46,159 bases of DNA from Metabacillus niabensis (GTDB lineage: Bacteria; Bacillota; Bacilli; Bacillales; Bacillaceae). The notes under the pieces are model-generated. The model was given only the letters and a program-made list of their open reading frames with translations. It made no database searches and was not told where the DNA came from. Below are positions 17,589-27,265 of the stretch, in pieces. The stretch lies in NCBI RefSeq assembly GCF_020524345.1, contig NZ_JAIVLH010000032.1, positions 1 to 46,159 on the forward strand. The letters are read 5' to 3'. Position 1 is the stretch's first letter. Each line of letters opens with the position of its first letter. Made by a program: the position numbers and the translations under genes.

Positions 17589-18674
17589 TTAATTACTAGA
17601 GACTTTTAATCCCATTAAGTATTCAGTAAGAGCATCAAGCTCTTGATCCGTTAATTCATCATATGTTCCTGTCATATTATTAGCAGGCTTATATGTCTCA
17701 GGATCTTCTAACCATTTTCGAACATTTTCTTCATTATGTTCTAGTACACCTGCTACACGGGCGCGTTCTCCAAACGTAGCTAAGTTAGGAGCAGTTCTTG
17801 CTGCAGCTGGTCTTTCATCTGTTGGAGAAACTGCATGACATGCGATGCAACCTTTTTCTTCAAACAGTTGCTCACCTTGAACAGCTAAATCTGTTGAAGC
17901 AACGGATTTTGCATTTTCCATATCAGAGATCCATTGGTCAAACTCATCTCTTGAAACAGCTTTCACTTTAAAATCCATTAGTCCGTGTGAAGGGCCACAT
18001 AGCTCAGCACATTTACCGTAGAAATACTCTCCAGCTTGGTCAGCTCTTTCTGAGTCAAATGTTAACCACATTTTGTTTACATTGTCTACGTTAGTATCCA
18101 TTTTCCCACCTGCAGATGGAATCCAAAATGAATGCTTTACATCTGATGCAATCAAGTTAAAGTAAACTTTCTCATCAGTTGGAACAATCAAATCTTGACT
18201 TGTAATTACTCCGTAGTCAGGATATTCAAATTCCCACCAATAAAGATTTGCACGAACGTTAACTACGATCGCTTCTTCAGGCTTACGGTTCTCATCATCA
18301 ATTGCATCTACTTCTGCAAGTTTAAATGTTGCAGAAACAACTGGAACAGACAAGACAAGCAGTAAAAGAATAGGAATAACAGTCCAAATGATTTCAAGCT
18401 TATGATTCCCTTCAACTTGTACAGGAATGTTGTTCTCTTCCCCTTTACGTCTACGGAATCTAACGACAACGTAAATGAAGATTACTGTTACGACTGCAAT
18501 GACAACAACCATAATAAGTGTACTTAACACCATCAGGTCATACTGCATATCCGCTACTTCACCAGCAGGCTTAAGCGTGGAAAGAAACGGTTCACCACAG
18601 CCGGCCAAGACAAGCGTCAATAATGCAAATAGTGAAAATAGACGCCACTTTGTCAGCCATTTTCTCATAGCCAA
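17589..18674 (-). CDS. ctaC: Cytochrome caa3 oxidase subunit II with cytochrome c domain (CtaC)
   Basis: 361 residues. A lipoprotein signal (lipobox LAGC) is followed by two transmembrane helices (about 40-65 and 90-115), a cupredoxin domain with the Cu(A) site CAELCGPSHGLM, and a C-terminal cytochrome c domain with haem site CIACH. The fused cytochrome c defines the caa3 type: electrons enter from reduced cytochrome c to haem c, then Cu(A). TTG 18674 has GAGGGG 6 nt upstream; ATG 18668 is the alternative. It is the first gene of ctaCDEF. Confidence 0.97.
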   Translation of the reverse strand: MAMRKWLTKWRLFSLFALLTLVLAGCGEPFLSTLKPAGEVADMQYDLMVLSTLIMVVVIAVVTVIFIYVVVRFRRRKGEENNIPVQVEGNHKLEIIWTVIPILLLLVLSVPVVSATFKLAEVDAIDDENRKPEEAIVVNVRANLYWWEFEYPDYGVITSQDLIVPTDEKVYFNLIASDVKHSFWIPSAGGKMDTNVDNVNKMWLTFDSERADQAGEYFYGKCAELCGPSHGLMDFKVKAVSRDEFDQWISDMENAKSVASTDLAVQGEQLFEEKGCIACHAVSPTDERPAAARTAPNLATFGERARVAGVLEHNEENVRKWLEDPETYKPANNMTGTYDELTDQELDALTEYLMGLKVSSN

Positions 18675-18767
18675 ATCAAACCCCTCTTTCAGTAATTTAA
18701 AATTCCTATCACTTTAACATACAGGAACTTTTTATAAGTAAATTCTTATTAAGAAAGAATTTATAAA

Positions 18768-19697
18768 TTAAACAATGGTAAAAAGCACCATTGATACAAA
18801 CAAGATTGTTAAGTAATTAATAGAGTAAACAAACATTTTTGTCGCCCATTTTAATTCCAGGTCTTTATTATTAAACCCTTTTATTCCAAGTATAATCCAG
18901 CCCAAATTCAACAAAGTAGCTAGGACTAAAAAGCCAATCCCAAGTTCATATAAATAGAAAGGTAATGGCAGTAGACATACAATCCATACCATGATTTGAC
19001 GTTTTGTAATATCAAATCCATGAACAACAGGAAGCATAGGAATGTTTGCAGCACGGTACTCGTCAGTCCTTCTCATTGCTAATGCTAAAAAATGAGGTGG
19101 CTGCCATATAAACATAATTAAAAAAAGCACCCATGCCATAACACTTAGATTTGAATCAATTGCCGCCCATCCAATTAAAGGTGGAACAGCACCTGATATA
19201 CTACCAATTACTGTATTAATTGTATAAAGACGTTTTGACCACATTGTATAAAGGAATACGTAGGTGACAACTCCAACCATTGAAATGATAGTAGCGGTTA
19301 TTGTTGTCATAAGCATAAAAGCAAGTCCTACTGTTAATAGAAATATCCCTACCCATAACGCATAGAAAGGATTCATTTTTCCTGTGACAGTTGGTCTTTC
19401 TTTCGTTCTCTCCATCAAATAATCAATATCTCGGTCATAGTAATTGTTAATTGCACATGATCCAGCAATAACCAGCGAAGAACCGATTAAAGTAAATAAG
19501 ACAACGTCTATATTGGCTAAAAATCCTTTATCACTAAAATAAAGAGCTAGCCAGAGACCAGTAAATGTAGTGATTGCATTGGAATTTACAATCCCTACTT
19601 TTATTAGTGCAAGGAAATCTTTCCACAAAGTTGTTTCTTGTATATCATTTGAATGGTGCGTAACTGTTGCATCATTCAACGCTTTTGTTTCGGCCAA
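18768..19697 (-). CDS. ctaB: Protoheme IX farnesyltransferase / heme O synthase (CtaB)
   Basis: 309 residues with about eight to nine helices, UbiA prenyltransferase family. The prenyl-diphosphate site is [19 protein letters not shown] and the second aspartate-rich region is [19 protein letters not shown]. It farnesylates haem B to haem O, which CtaA oxidises to haem A for CtaD. Start TTG 19697 lies 7 nt after GGAGG. The 93-bp gap to ctaC holds an AT-rich hairpin (TTTATAA..AAATTCTT with AAGAATTTATAAA, about 18731-18767) that may attenuate transcription into ctaC. Confidence 0.96.
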   Translation of the reverse strand: MAETKALNDATVTHHSNDIQETTLWKDFLALIKVGIVNSNAITTFTGLWLALYFSDKGFLANIDVVLFTLIGSSLVIAGSCAINNYYDRDIDYLMERTKERPTVTGKMNPFYALWVGIFLLTVGLAFMLMTTITATIISMVGVVTYVFLYTMWSKRLYTINTVIGSISGAVPPLIGWAAIDSNLSVMAWVLFLIMFIWQPPHFLALAMRRTDEYRAANIPMLPVVHGFDITKRQIMVWIVCLLPLPFYLYELGIGFLVLATLLNLGWIILGIKGFNNKDLELKWATKMFVYSINYLTILFVSMVLFTIV

Positions 19698-20185
19698 CTA
19701 TATACCTCCTTCCCCCTTCATTACATTAGGAATTCGTATATTCCTCTGTAAATCACTTTCCTATTTTATTTTAGAGTAATTCTGATAATGACATCTTAGA
19801 AAACACTATATGAAGGCGGTTCCAACATATAAATTTTCTACATCTTATGATACTAAAAAAATGATAATTTAAAAACGGTCTACTTGATATTAAAACATAA
19901 TTCTTCCATCAATTGTGAATAATTTATGAAGTATTTTTGTCGAAATTGTGAAAGGGTATTTCATAATTTCATACGAAAGAAATTACTATACGCTTAGGTT
20001 ACCCTATTTATCATAATTTCTTAGTGATTTCTTTTTTAAACAAGGTGTTTATGTATAAAATCGAACACATATCTAGTTCTAGCAAAATCCTTCTGAATAT
20101 TCAACCCTTTCTATCCAAATAAGAAAAATTTTTTATAAATTTTCATTATGTTTTCCATTTCGTGTTACGTTCGTATCCATAAGGA

Positions 20186-20199
20186 GTAAAGCGCTTTAC
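20186..20199. promoter_or_regulatory. cre-like palindrome between ctaB and ctaA
   Basis: GTAAAGCGCTTTAC is a perfect 14-bp palindrome with the AANCGNTT core of catabolite-responsive (CcpA) elements. It is about 40 bp upstream of the predicted ctaA -35 box. The rest of the 622-bp ctaB-ctaA gap is AT-rich, and I see only the ctaA promoter in it. Confidence 0.55.
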
Positions 20200-20239
20200 A
20201 AAAATATCTAATAACTTTGTGAACTTTTCCTTCATTTTA

Positions 20240-20268
20240 TTGTCTTTTTCTTCTACATTGTGTACTAT
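20240..20268 (+). promoter_or_regulatory. Predicted ctaA promoter
   Basis: TTGTCT and TACTAT lie 17 bp apart, with an upstream TG (extended -10), about 50 nt before the ctaA start. Confidence 0.55.
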
Positions 20269-20319
20269 ACGATGAGTATTTACTATTATTTATATCAATT
20301 ATATAAGTAGGTGAACATT

Positions 20320-21258
20320 TTGCAACGTGCTCTTAAATGGTTCTCAATTTTCACAACCATTATTATGTTATTCGTGTTAATTGGTGGAGCCCTTGTGACA
20401 AAAACTGAGTCAGGTGCAGGATGTGGAGATTCTTGGCCATTATGTCATGGTGAGCTTGTTCCGAGCCAAATTACTTTTGAACTTGTAGTAGAATTAAGTC
20501 ATCGACTTGTTAGTGGACTTGCTGGAATAGCTGTTCTCATACTTTCAATTTGGTCATGGAAAAAAATCGGCCATATAAGAGAAACGAAATTTTTAGCTAT
20601 TCTTTCTATGTTTTTCTTAATACTACAGGCTTTGATTGGAGCAGCGGCTGTTAAATGGGGACAATCTGACGCTGTACTTGCTCTCCATTTCGGGATTTCA
20701 CTTATATCCTTTGCATCAGTGTTGCTTTTGACATTACTAATTTTTGAAGTGGATAAAAAATTTGATTCGAAAGCGCTTATAATTGACAAAACAATGAAAT
20801 TCCATATGGTCGGTATTATAGTCTATTCGTATATCGTTGTATATACAGGTGCCTATGTGAGGCATAAAGGCGCAAGTCTCGCATGTCCTAAATGGCCAAT
20901 ATGTAGCACTAGAGCTAACGGTCTCCCTACTACATTACACGAGTGGATCCAAATGGGACACCGAATGGCAGCAGCTATTATTTTTATTTGGATCACCTAT
21001 ACAGCTTGGCGAGCTCTAAAATATCATAAAAATCAAAAGGTCATTTATTGGGGTTGGATAATTGCGTTTATATTAGTTTCAATGCAAGTGACCTCCGGTG
21101 CATTGGTGGTCCTTACCGGGTTAAACTTATATGTATCTTTAGCACATGCCCTTATTATTTCGTGTTTATTTGGACTACTTAGCTACTTCCTGCTACTAGT
21201 GAGCAGGAGTAATATTAACGCTGAAATAAGTTCTACAAATGATCAAAACTTTTCCTAA
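20320..21258 (+). CDS. ctaA: Heme A synthase (CtaA)
   Basis: 312 residues and eight helices in two similar four-helix halves. Haem-ligand histidines lie in LSHRLVSG and LHFG (first half) and in GHRMAAA and LAHAL (second half), with the paired extracellular cysteines of the Bacillus type (GCGDSWPLC and ACPKWPIC). It oxidises the C8 methyl of haem O to give haem A. TTG 20320 has AGGTG 6 nt upstream and gives the family N-terminus; GTG 20311 is inside that site. It is divergent from ctaB, as in B. subtilis. Confidence 0.95.
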   Translation: MQRALKWFSIFTTIIMLFVLIGGALVTKTESGAGCGDSWPLCHGELVPSQITFELVVELSHRLVSGLAGIAVLILSIWSWKKIGHIRETKFLAILSMFFLILQALIGAAAVKWGQSDAVLALHFGISLISFASVLLLTLLIFEVDKKFDSKALIIDKTMKFHMVGIIVYSYIVVYTGAYVRHKGASLACPKWPICSTRANGLPTTLHEWIQMGHRMAAAIIFIWITYTAWRALKYHKNQKVIYWGWIIAFILVSMQVTSGALVVLTGLNLYVSLAHALIISCLFGLLSYFLLLVSRSNINAEISSTNDQNFS

Positions 21259-21499
21259 TAAAATATGGAATACATAAAAAGCAAAAATGAACATAAAAAA
21301 ATCGCTCTGGTGATTATGTACATTTTTGTTTTTTATTTTTTTGTCAAACTATCAATTCAATCTCCTTTCAAGCATTTACCCTTCATATGCTAATGCTAAA
21401 CACCTCATGCTTTTCTTTCCTTCCGAATACTCCTGTATAAAACATTCCAAACAAAAAATCATATTATCATTCAAATTTATATAATAGAACAAAAATAAA

Positions 21500-21523
21500 A
21501 AGGCTAACTAAATAGTTAGCCTT
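21500..21523 (-). terminator. ftsW terminator
   Basis: AAGGCTAACTA pairs with TAGTTAGCCTT, loop AA, followed on the minus strand by TTTATTTTTG. The remainder of the 272-bp gap between ctaA and ftsW, where B. subtilis carries pycA, shows no gene remnant that I can recognise. Confidence 0.85.
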
Positions 21524-21530
21524 AAACAGG

Positions 21531-22754
21531 TTAGAAGCTTTTAAATACCGATTTTTCTCTTGGTTGGACAGCCTTGATATCAGGTACATCTGTTTGTTCA
21601 GATCGAGTAGGCTTTTTATATATTTCTCTGTAATTCGTAAACATTGAGACATTTACTAAAAGCCCCATTGAAATTAGCAATAACAGTATTGAAGATCCTC
21701 CATAACTAATAAAAGGTAAAGGCACCCCCGTTATTGGAATAAGCCCTGTTAAACCACCTAAATTTATCATGGTCTGTATAGCAATCATACTTGAGATCCC
21801 TACAGCTAAAAGTGTACCGAAAGGATCCTGACATTTACGCGCTACAGCAAACCCTTTTAATACAACAAAAGCCAACAGAATTATTACAAAAAGCACACCT
21901 AAAATCCCAAGTTCTTCAGCAATAATTGCCATAATAAAGTCTGTATGAGATTCAGGCAAATAACCATACTTTTGAACACTTTGTCCTAAACCAAGACCTT
22001 TAAGCCCGCCAGATCCGATTGCATAGAAAGAGTTCACTAATTGATAACCTGCTCCCCCTTCGTTCCCGAACGGATCAGAAACACCTGTAAAACGACTAAG
22101 CTGTTCATCACTGAAAAATCCTTTTATAAAAATATACGGAGTCATTAGCAATGCAAATAAAAGTAAAAAAGAAATAAGTTTTAACATACTTTTAACTGCC
22201 ATACCAGATGAAACTATCATACAAACAGCTATCATTCCAATGATAAAAGCAGTACCAAAATCAGGCTGAATGACAACAAAAAAACATATTAAACCTGTAA
22301 AAATAAGGGGTGGTAAAACACCTCGACCAAATTCATCAATATATGTCTGCTTTTTATCATACACTGCAGCTAAATAGATAATAACACTCAACTTAACAAA
22401 TTCACCAGGCTGTAGACTCATTCCGCCTACTTTAATCCAACTTTGTGCATTACCGGCAACATGTCCAATAAAAAACAAAGAAATTAAAAGACCAATTGAA
22501 CCAAACACAATAAACTTTAAAATTCGACCGTCTAAAAATGCTCTATATGGAAGAATCATCATGACCAAAAAAGCTAATCCGCCTGCAATAAGTGCAAGCT
22601 TTTGCCTTTGAAAAAAATGATCCGGTTCAAATCCATAACGGGCAACTGCTGTTATCATACTTGAACTGTATACCATTACAAGCCCGAATGAACAAAGTAA
22701 TATAACAGCTAATATTAAAGAATAATCATATGATTTAATTATTTTTTTCACCAT
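21531..22754 (-). CDS. ftsW: FtsW: SEDS-family peptidoglycan glycosyltransferase
   Basis: 407 residues, ten membrane helices, with the SEDS signatures GGSSILLLLISMGLLVNV near the C-terminus and GLGLGQSVQKYGYLPESHTD (essential loop). It polymerises septal peptidoglycan glycan strands with its partner class B PBP. RodA and SpoVE are close relatives; the ylaN neighbour identifies it as FtsW. I begin at ATG 22754 (AGGAAGAG about 6 nt upstream), not at the ATG 22781 upstream. Confidence 0.94.
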   Translation of the reverse strand: MVKKIIKSYDYSLILAVILLCSFGLVMVYSSSMITAVARYGFEPDHFFQRQKLALIAGGLAFLVMMILPYRAFLDGRILKFIVFGSIGLLISLFFIGHVAGNAQSWIKVGGMSLQPGEFVKLSVIIYLAAVYDKKQTYIDEFGRGVLPPLIFTGLICFFVVIQPDFGTAFIIGMIAVCMIVSSGMAVKSMLKLISFLLLFALLMTPYIFIKGFFSDEQLSRFTGVSDPFGNEGGAGYQLVNSFYAIGSGGLKGLGLGQSVQKYGYLPESHTDFIMAIIAEELGILGVLFVIILLAFVVLKGFAVARKCQDPFGTLLAVGISSMIAIQTMINLGGLTGLIPITGVPLPFISYGGSSILLLLISMGLLVNVSMFTNYREIYKKPTRSEQTDVPDIKAVQPREKSVFKSF

Positions 22755-22882
22755 TTTTATCTCTTCCTTACTTAGAAACATGAAGTCAATCTAGTTGTTT
22801 TCATTTTACTATAACTTCGACTGAAAATGAGTAAAAACCTTTAAAAACATTACTTTATTCATATTTTTGAATAAATGATTAA

Positions 22883-22917
22883 AAAAACCCAAACTAATTA
22901 AATTAGCTTGAGTTTTT
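22883..22917 (-). terminator. ylaN terminator
   Basis: AAAACCCAAACTAAT pairs imperfectly with ATTAGCTTGAGTTTT, with a T-run on the minus strand. It separates ylaN from ftsW. Confidence 0.7.
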
Positions 22918-22922
22918 AGTCA

Positions 22923-23204
22923 TTATTTTGTTGTAAATGCATCATGTAATGCAGACAACTCTCGCTCCAATGTATCGAGCAGTTCTTTACCCTCATGTTC
23001 CTCTACAAGGCCAAGTCTTACAGCAAAGTCTATTTCTCTAGATAAACCAAACATTTGTGTATCTAAAACCTCTTCATAAAGTGGACATTGAGGCATTGTT
23101 AAATTATCCATTTGAACCTTGATCAGTCTCATGATCTTATCAGCATCTGCCTTAAGTACCGCAAGTGCTTTATCTCGATGATTAACAGCAATCTCAGACG
23201 CCAA
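22923..23204 (-). CDS. ylaN: YlaN, UPF0358: iron-linked Fur co-regulator
   Basis: 93 residues, mainly helical, normal family length (B. subtilis 93 aa). YlaN is essential in B. subtilis under iron limitation, and recent work on Bacillus and Staphylococcus shows that it binds Fur and iron and relieves Fur repression. Start TTG 23204 has GGAGGG 7 nt upstream. It lies directly before ftsW, a pairing conserved in Bacillaceae. Confidence 0.94.
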   Translation of the reverse strand: MASEIAVNHRDKALAVLKADADKIMRLIKVQMDNLTMPQCPLYEEVLDTQMFGLSREIDFAVRLGLVEEHEGKELLDTLERELSALHDAFTTK

Positions 23205-23413
23205 TTTAATCCCTCCGTTTCCGAGCGATTACCCTATTATATATTTTAATATTAAGCCCATTAAGAGAAAAAAGCAAGGACAAACCGCCTAAAGAAAAAG
23301 TTTTGCTCAAAAAGAAAAGAGATAGTTAAGTAATTGTGTTCAAACATCCCAATATATGTGACAAAATTTACATAAAAGCTTATACTTATTTTGATGAAAA
23401 GGGGTGTACATTG

Positions 23414-23911
23414 ATGAATTCAATTATTTTAATAAAAGGCAAGGTGGATTATCAAATCACTTTAGATCCTGGTGTTTGGATATTTGATGATAGAAAAATT
23501 GATCTAACAACTTATTTTCAACAAGACCAAGTAGAAAAAGATGAACTAGAAGAGTATACAAAGGCTGTTTCTAAACATTGGGAAAGGGAAATTAGAGAAG
23601 GTGCTGTTTTTCCTCCAACACTTAAAACTGAACAAAAATACGAAAAAATAAAAGTTTTAACTGGAACTTTTGGAATACCGTTTAAGCCTTTCCTATTGAA
23701 TGCTGAGGTTCACGATGATGCTACAGAGGTAAAATTAATAACAGAAGATCAAGAAATTACAGTACCTCTTTCCGATGCTCACCAATTAATTTTCGGATTT
23801 AGCAAAGAAGGTAAACCATTAACAAATGATGGACCAATCCATGTCTATTTTGGAGATGGGTCAAATTTAAAAAATCCGATTAAAAACGTAAAAGAAATTA
23901 TTATCCAATAA
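23414..23911 (+). CDS. Conserved protein of unknown function beside ylaN
   Basis: 165 residues from ATG 23414 (AAAGGGGTG 8 nt upstream; a TTG one codon earlier is possible). No signal peptide or membrane helix. Conserved-looking features are a TLDPGVWIFDDRK start and a C-terminal KEGKPLTNDGPIHVYFGDGS stretch. Relatives I recall at this place carry the label peptidyl-prolyl isomerase, but I see no cyclophilin, FKBP or parvulin motif. The C-terminal region loosely resembles the molybdopterin-binding oxidoreductase fold (a G-K-P-L then G-P-x-x-V pattern); that is only an impression. It is convergent with ylaK. Confidence 0.75.
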   Translation: MNSIILIKGKVDYQITLDPGVWIFDDRKIDLTTYFQQDQVEKDELEEYTKAVSKHWEREIREGAVFPPTLKTEQKYEKIKVLTGTFGIPFKPFLLNAEVHDDATEVKLITEDQEITVPLSDAHQLIFGFSKEGKPLTNDGPIHVYFGDGSNLKNPIKNVKEIIIQ

Positions 23912-23920
23912 CATCCATCG

Positions 23921-23956
23921 GAAAATGAGCCAACTATGATAGTTAGCTCATTTTCT
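23921..23956. terminator. Bidirectional terminator (23414 gene / ylaK)
   Basis: GAAAATGAGC-AACTA pairs with TAGTT-GCTCATTTTC, followed by Ts, between convergent genes. Confidence 0.85.
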
Positions 23957-23981
23957 TTTCTTTTACTAGAAATGATAGTCG

Positions 23982-25310
23982 TCAGAGCAAATCTGCTGCT
24001 AATTGAGCTAACCCTGAACGCTCACCCTTCACTAATTTTACATGTCCTGCAATTGGTTGATCTTTGAATTTTTCCACCACATAGGTTAGTCCATTGTTAT
24101 ACTCGTCTAAATACGGGTGGTCTATTTGCTCCGGATCTCCCATTAAAACAATTTTACTACGTTCCCCTACTCGAGTTAAGATTGTCTTCACTTCATGTTT
24201 TGTTAAATTTTGAGCTTCATCAATAATAATGATTTGGTCAGGAATACTTCTTCCCCTAATATAAGTTAATGCCTCTACTTCAATAGACCCCATACCTGCC
24301 AAAATGGCATCTAGTTCACCTGGTTTTTTCGTATTAAAAAGGTATTCTAAATTATCAAATATAGGTTGCATCCAAGGTCTGAGCTTCTCCTCTTTTTCTC
24401 CGGGAAGAAAACCTATATCTTTGCCGACTGGAACAATAGGCCGGGCAACAAGCAACTTTTTATAAGTGCCTAAATCTTCTGTTTGCATAAGTCCAGCCGC
24501 TAAAGCAAGCAATGTCTTTCCGGTACCGGCTTTTCCAATTAAAGTGACTAAAGGCAAGTCCGTTCTTAGCAAAAGTTCCAATGCCATAGTTTGCTGAACA
24601 TTCCTTGGTCTTATCCCCCAGATATGATCATGGTCAAAAACAAGACGTTGGATTTTTTTCCCTGTATGATCTACCTTGCCAATTGCTGATGAAGATCCAC
24701 CTAAAGCATCTTTCATAATGACAAATTGATTGGGATAGAAAGGGTGATTTGTAATTTCAGATAAAATCAGTTCATTTTTTTCGTAAAATCGATTTAAATT
24801 CTCCCCACTTATATATAAGTCGAGAAAACCTGAATAAATATGATCAATCTCAACCACTCGATCACTTAGAAAATCCTCAGCTATTAATCCAATAGCATCC
24901 GCTTTGACACGAACCAACGTATCTTTACTAACTAAAATTACTGTTCGTCCATCTTCCTTCGTTTGCTCCTCTAACGACAAGTTCTTTGCTACAGCTAATA
25001 TTCGGTTATCATTCGTTTTCTCAACAAAAATCTCCTGCAACTGATGAAATGACCGATGGTTAAGTTCTATTCTTAATGAGCCACCATTCGTCAATGGGAT
25101 CTTTTCATGTAATTTCCCTGTTTCTCTAAGTTGATCAATCAGCTTTGAAACTTGTCTAGCATTTCTGCCGATCTCATCCATATAGCGTTTTTTTGAATCC
25201 ACCTCTTCCAAAACGACTGCTGGAATAACAACCTCATTTTCCTCAAATGAAAAAATGGAATTCGGATCTTGCAATAATACATTTGTGTCTAGAACATAAA
25301 TCTTCCTCAA
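23982..25310 (-). CDS. ylaK: YlaK: PIN domain - PhoH ATPase fusion
   Basis: 442 residues. The N-terminal PIN nuclease-like domain (about 1-140) opens with YVLDTNVLLQDP and has further conserved acidic residues. The C-terminal PhoH P-loop ATPase (about 230-440) has Walker A GKAGTGKT and Walker B IIIIDEAQN. PhoH2-type proteins of this layout unwind and cleave RNA in actinobacteria; that activity is not shown here. Start TTG 25310 lies 7 nt after the first of two GGAGG motifs. The 276-bp gap upstream to ylaJ shows nothing clear. Confidence 0.93.
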   Translation of the reverse strand: MRKIYVLDTNVLLQDPNSIFSFEENEVVIPAVVLEEVDSKKRYMDEIGRNARQVSKLIDQLRETGKLHEKIPLTNGGSLRIELNHRSFHQLQEIFVEKTNDNRILAVAKNLSLEEQTKEDGRTVILVSKDTLVRVKADAIGLIAEDFLSDRVVEIDHIYSGFLDLYISGENLNRFYEKNELILSEITNHPFYPNQFVIMKDALGGSSSAIGKVDHTGKKIQRLVFDHDHIWGIRPRNVQQTMALELLLRTDLPLVTLIGKAGTGKTLLALAAGLMQTEDLGTYKKLLVARPIVPVGKDIGFLPGEKEEKLRPWMQPIFDNLEYLFNTKKPGELDAILAGMGSIEVEALTYIRGRSIPDQIIIIDEAQNLTKHEVKTILTRVGERSKIVLMGDPEQIDHPYLDEYNNGLTYVVEKFKDQPIAGHVKLVKGERSGLAQLAADLL

Positions 25311-25586
25311 ACCTCCGCCTCCTACTCCGTTGCTATTTTTTTATGGAGTGAAACAATTAGGGTAAAAAAAGTCAAGCTGTGAATGAAGCGTTGCTAAAAT
25401 ATATGAAAGAATGAATAAAGATAGAAGGTTTATTAGACAATAAAAATTAAAAAGCAGGAAAAAACCTCTTTCAGCACTTTCATATTGTTCATTCTAGAAA
25501 CAAAAGTGTTATTTCAAAAATATTCCTGCAAGACTTAACACCATATTCTACCACTTAGTTCTTCATTAGAATAAAGGAGTGATGAC

Positions 25587-26189
25587 ATGAAATTTTTACT
25601 TACGATATTGTTAATTTTGACCCTCGCCGGATGTACTACTAATCAAGGTGCTCCAAAAACAGATCAAGAAAAAGATAATGGCAGCGAGCCGATTAACGTT
25701 AAAAATAGTGTAGAAGAACATGTAGATCGTAAGTCCGGGCAGGAAATTTCAAAACATCTTGTAGATCTTGCAAATGAAATTCCTGAAGTAAATGATGCGA
25801 CAGCTGTAGTTCTGGGACCCTATGCTGTAGTCGGCATAGATGTTAATTCCAAACTGGACCGTAATAAAGTGGAGACAATTAAATATACAGTAGCTGAAAG
25901 TCTTATGCATGATCCATACGGAGCTAGAGCAATTGTAATCGCTGATGCTGATACAAACGTTAGATTACGTGAAATGGCCAATGATATACAAGAAGGGCGA
26001 CCGGTTGTTGGAATACTTGATGAATTAGCCGCAATTGTCGGTAGAATAGTTCCGGAAATACCAAGTGAAATTCTTGATAATCAACAAAAACAACCTACCA
26101 ACCAAAATAATGATCAGTTAAATGAAAAAGAACAACAAAAATTGGAAAAAGAACAACAAGATCAGTCCAACAATCATCTAAATCAGTGA
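25587..26189 (+). CDS. ylaJ: YhcN/YlaJ-family sporulation lipoprotein
   Basis: 200 residues with lipobox LAGC (cysteine about 16), a globular YhcN/YlaJ domain (about 45-155; VNDATAVVLGPYAVVGIDV and ESLMHDPYGARAIVIADAD) and a glutamine/asparagine-rich tail from about 163. Members are inner-spore-membrane or germination-linked lipoproteins in Bacillus. The start follows AAAGGAGTGATGAC. A long hairpin closes the gene. Confidence 0.9.
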   Translation: MKFLLTILLILTLAGCTTNQGAPKTDQEKDNGSEPINVKNSVEEHVDRKSGQEISKHLVDLANEIPEVNDATAVVLGPYAVVGIDVNSKLDRNKVETIKYTVAESLMHDPYGARAIVIADADTNVRLREMANDIQEGRPVVGILDELAAIVGRIVPEIPSEILDNQQKQPTNQNNDQLNEKEQQKLEKEQQDQSNNHLNQ

Positions 26190-26196
26190 CGATAAA

Positions 26197-26279
26197 AAGA
26201 CTGCCTATTTCCTATCTTAAGACCTTTTATCATCTTCTTGGGTAAAGTGATCTCTTGATGGTGATCATATGGCAGTCTT
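26197..26279. terminator. Long-armed terminator (ylaJ / ylaL)
   Basis: AAGACTGCC pairs with GGCAGTCTT across about 60 nt that can fold internally; a T-rich end follows. It lies between convergent genes. Confidence 0.55.
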
Positions 26280-26283
26280 AGTT

Positions 26284-26742
26284 TTATATATAATTCTTCA
26301 ATGCATCTAAAACTTGTTTATCAAGTTTTGCAGCTGCTTTTTCGTCATAGGTTTTTTCATATTGGGGTACGGTCGAAATTTTTGAACCATAGAACATAAC
26401 ATCTCTTACTTCTATAATAGATAGTTCTACCAATACTAGTTTTAATGGAACATTCTTTAATTTTTCAATATTTAGATGTGCATTTCCATTAATCGAGTAT
26501 GTTGATTCGTTAGCGATTAAAGTTAAAACAACAGCAGGATGTTTCTTTATATTCTCAACAATTCTCGACTTTTGATCTATCGCAATTAATATACGATTTT
26601 GATCTGGTGCAAATACCCATGAAAGTGCACTTACATTTGGTGAGCCTGTTTCATGATCGATTGTAGATATTGTTACAAAACGTTCTTTTTGTAACTCCTG
26701 AAATAATGGATCGATGAGTGCTGTTTCTACTCTATTTGCCAT
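26284..26742 (-). CDS. ylaL: Pyridoxamine 5'-phosphate oxidase-like protein (YlaL type)
   Basis: 152 residues forming a split beta-barrel of the PNPOx/flavin-reductase-like superfamily: ERFVTISTIDHETGSPNVSALSWVF opens the barrel, followed by RIVENIKKHPAVVLTLI. Proteins of this kind bind FMN or related flavins; the substrate is not predictable and true PNPOx activity is unlikely at this size. The start follows GGAAGGG. The symbol follows the B. subtilis neighbourhood and is less certain than the family. Confidence 0.8.
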   Translation of the reverse strand: MANRVETALIDPLFQELQKERFVTISTIDHETGSPNVSALSWVFAPDQNRILIAIDQKSRIVENIKKHPAVVLTLIANESTYSINGNAHLNIEKLKNVPLKLVLVELSIIEVRDVMFYGSKISTVPQYEKTYDEKAAAKLDKQVLDALKNYI

Positions 26743-26932
26743 TTCAACCCTTCCTTTCCACTTTATACAAATATCATACCTGTTTTTTTCACATTGTCCA
26801 ACAAAATATATTCAACTAAATCTTTTCATCCTTCTGTGGTATAATAATTTTGTATAATCAACCAAAAAAGAAAATCCCTTATTTAATTTCATACAGAAAC
26901 AAACTAGGCAGATTATCTAATAGAGGTGTTTT

Positions 26933-27133
26933 ATGAGAGTGAAATGTGTTATATGTGACCTTGTAGAATCAATAGTGGATGAAACTTTAGTCGCAAAAAG
27001 ATTAAGAAATCGCCCCATTCATACATATATGTGTACTACATGCCAGGATCGAATTACAGAGAAAACAAAAGCCAGAGTGGCAACTGGTAAGTTTCGCTTT
27101 TACCGTGATAAAAAGAATGACGACAATTGGTAA
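26933..27133 (+). CDS. ylaI: YlaI, DUF2197 small zinc-ribbon-like protein
   Basis: 66 residues with two CxxC pairs (CVIC about 5-8 and CTTC about 33-36) that form a probable zinc knuckle, and a basic C-terminus. YlaI function is unknown. Start ATG 26933 follows GAGGTG. It is convergent with ylaH. Confidence 0.9.
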   Translation: MRVKCVICDLVESIVDETLVAKRLRNRPIHTYMCTTCQDRITEKTKARVATGKFRFYRDKKNDDNW

Positions 27134-27212
27134 GAAATCGATTTGAATTCTTTCAGGATTCATCAGTGGTGTTGCTTTAGGTTTATGATTAAAAGTTACT
27201 CAATTAACAAAT

Positions 27213-27263
27213 AAAAAGAGTAAGACCAGGTTTTGATTGCAAATCCTGGCCTTACTCTTTTTT
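27213..27263. terminator. Bidirectional terminator (ylaI / ylaH)
   Basis: AAAAAGAGTAAG-CCAGG pairs with CCTGG-CTTACTCTTTTTT, 17 bp in all, with a T-run on both strands. Confidence 0.9.
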
Positions 27264-27265
27264 AA

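Noticed and set aside
21531-22754. FtsW considered as RodA or SpoVE
   Set aside because: Motifs are shared, but the ylaN-ftsW-ctaA neighbourhood is that of ftsW.
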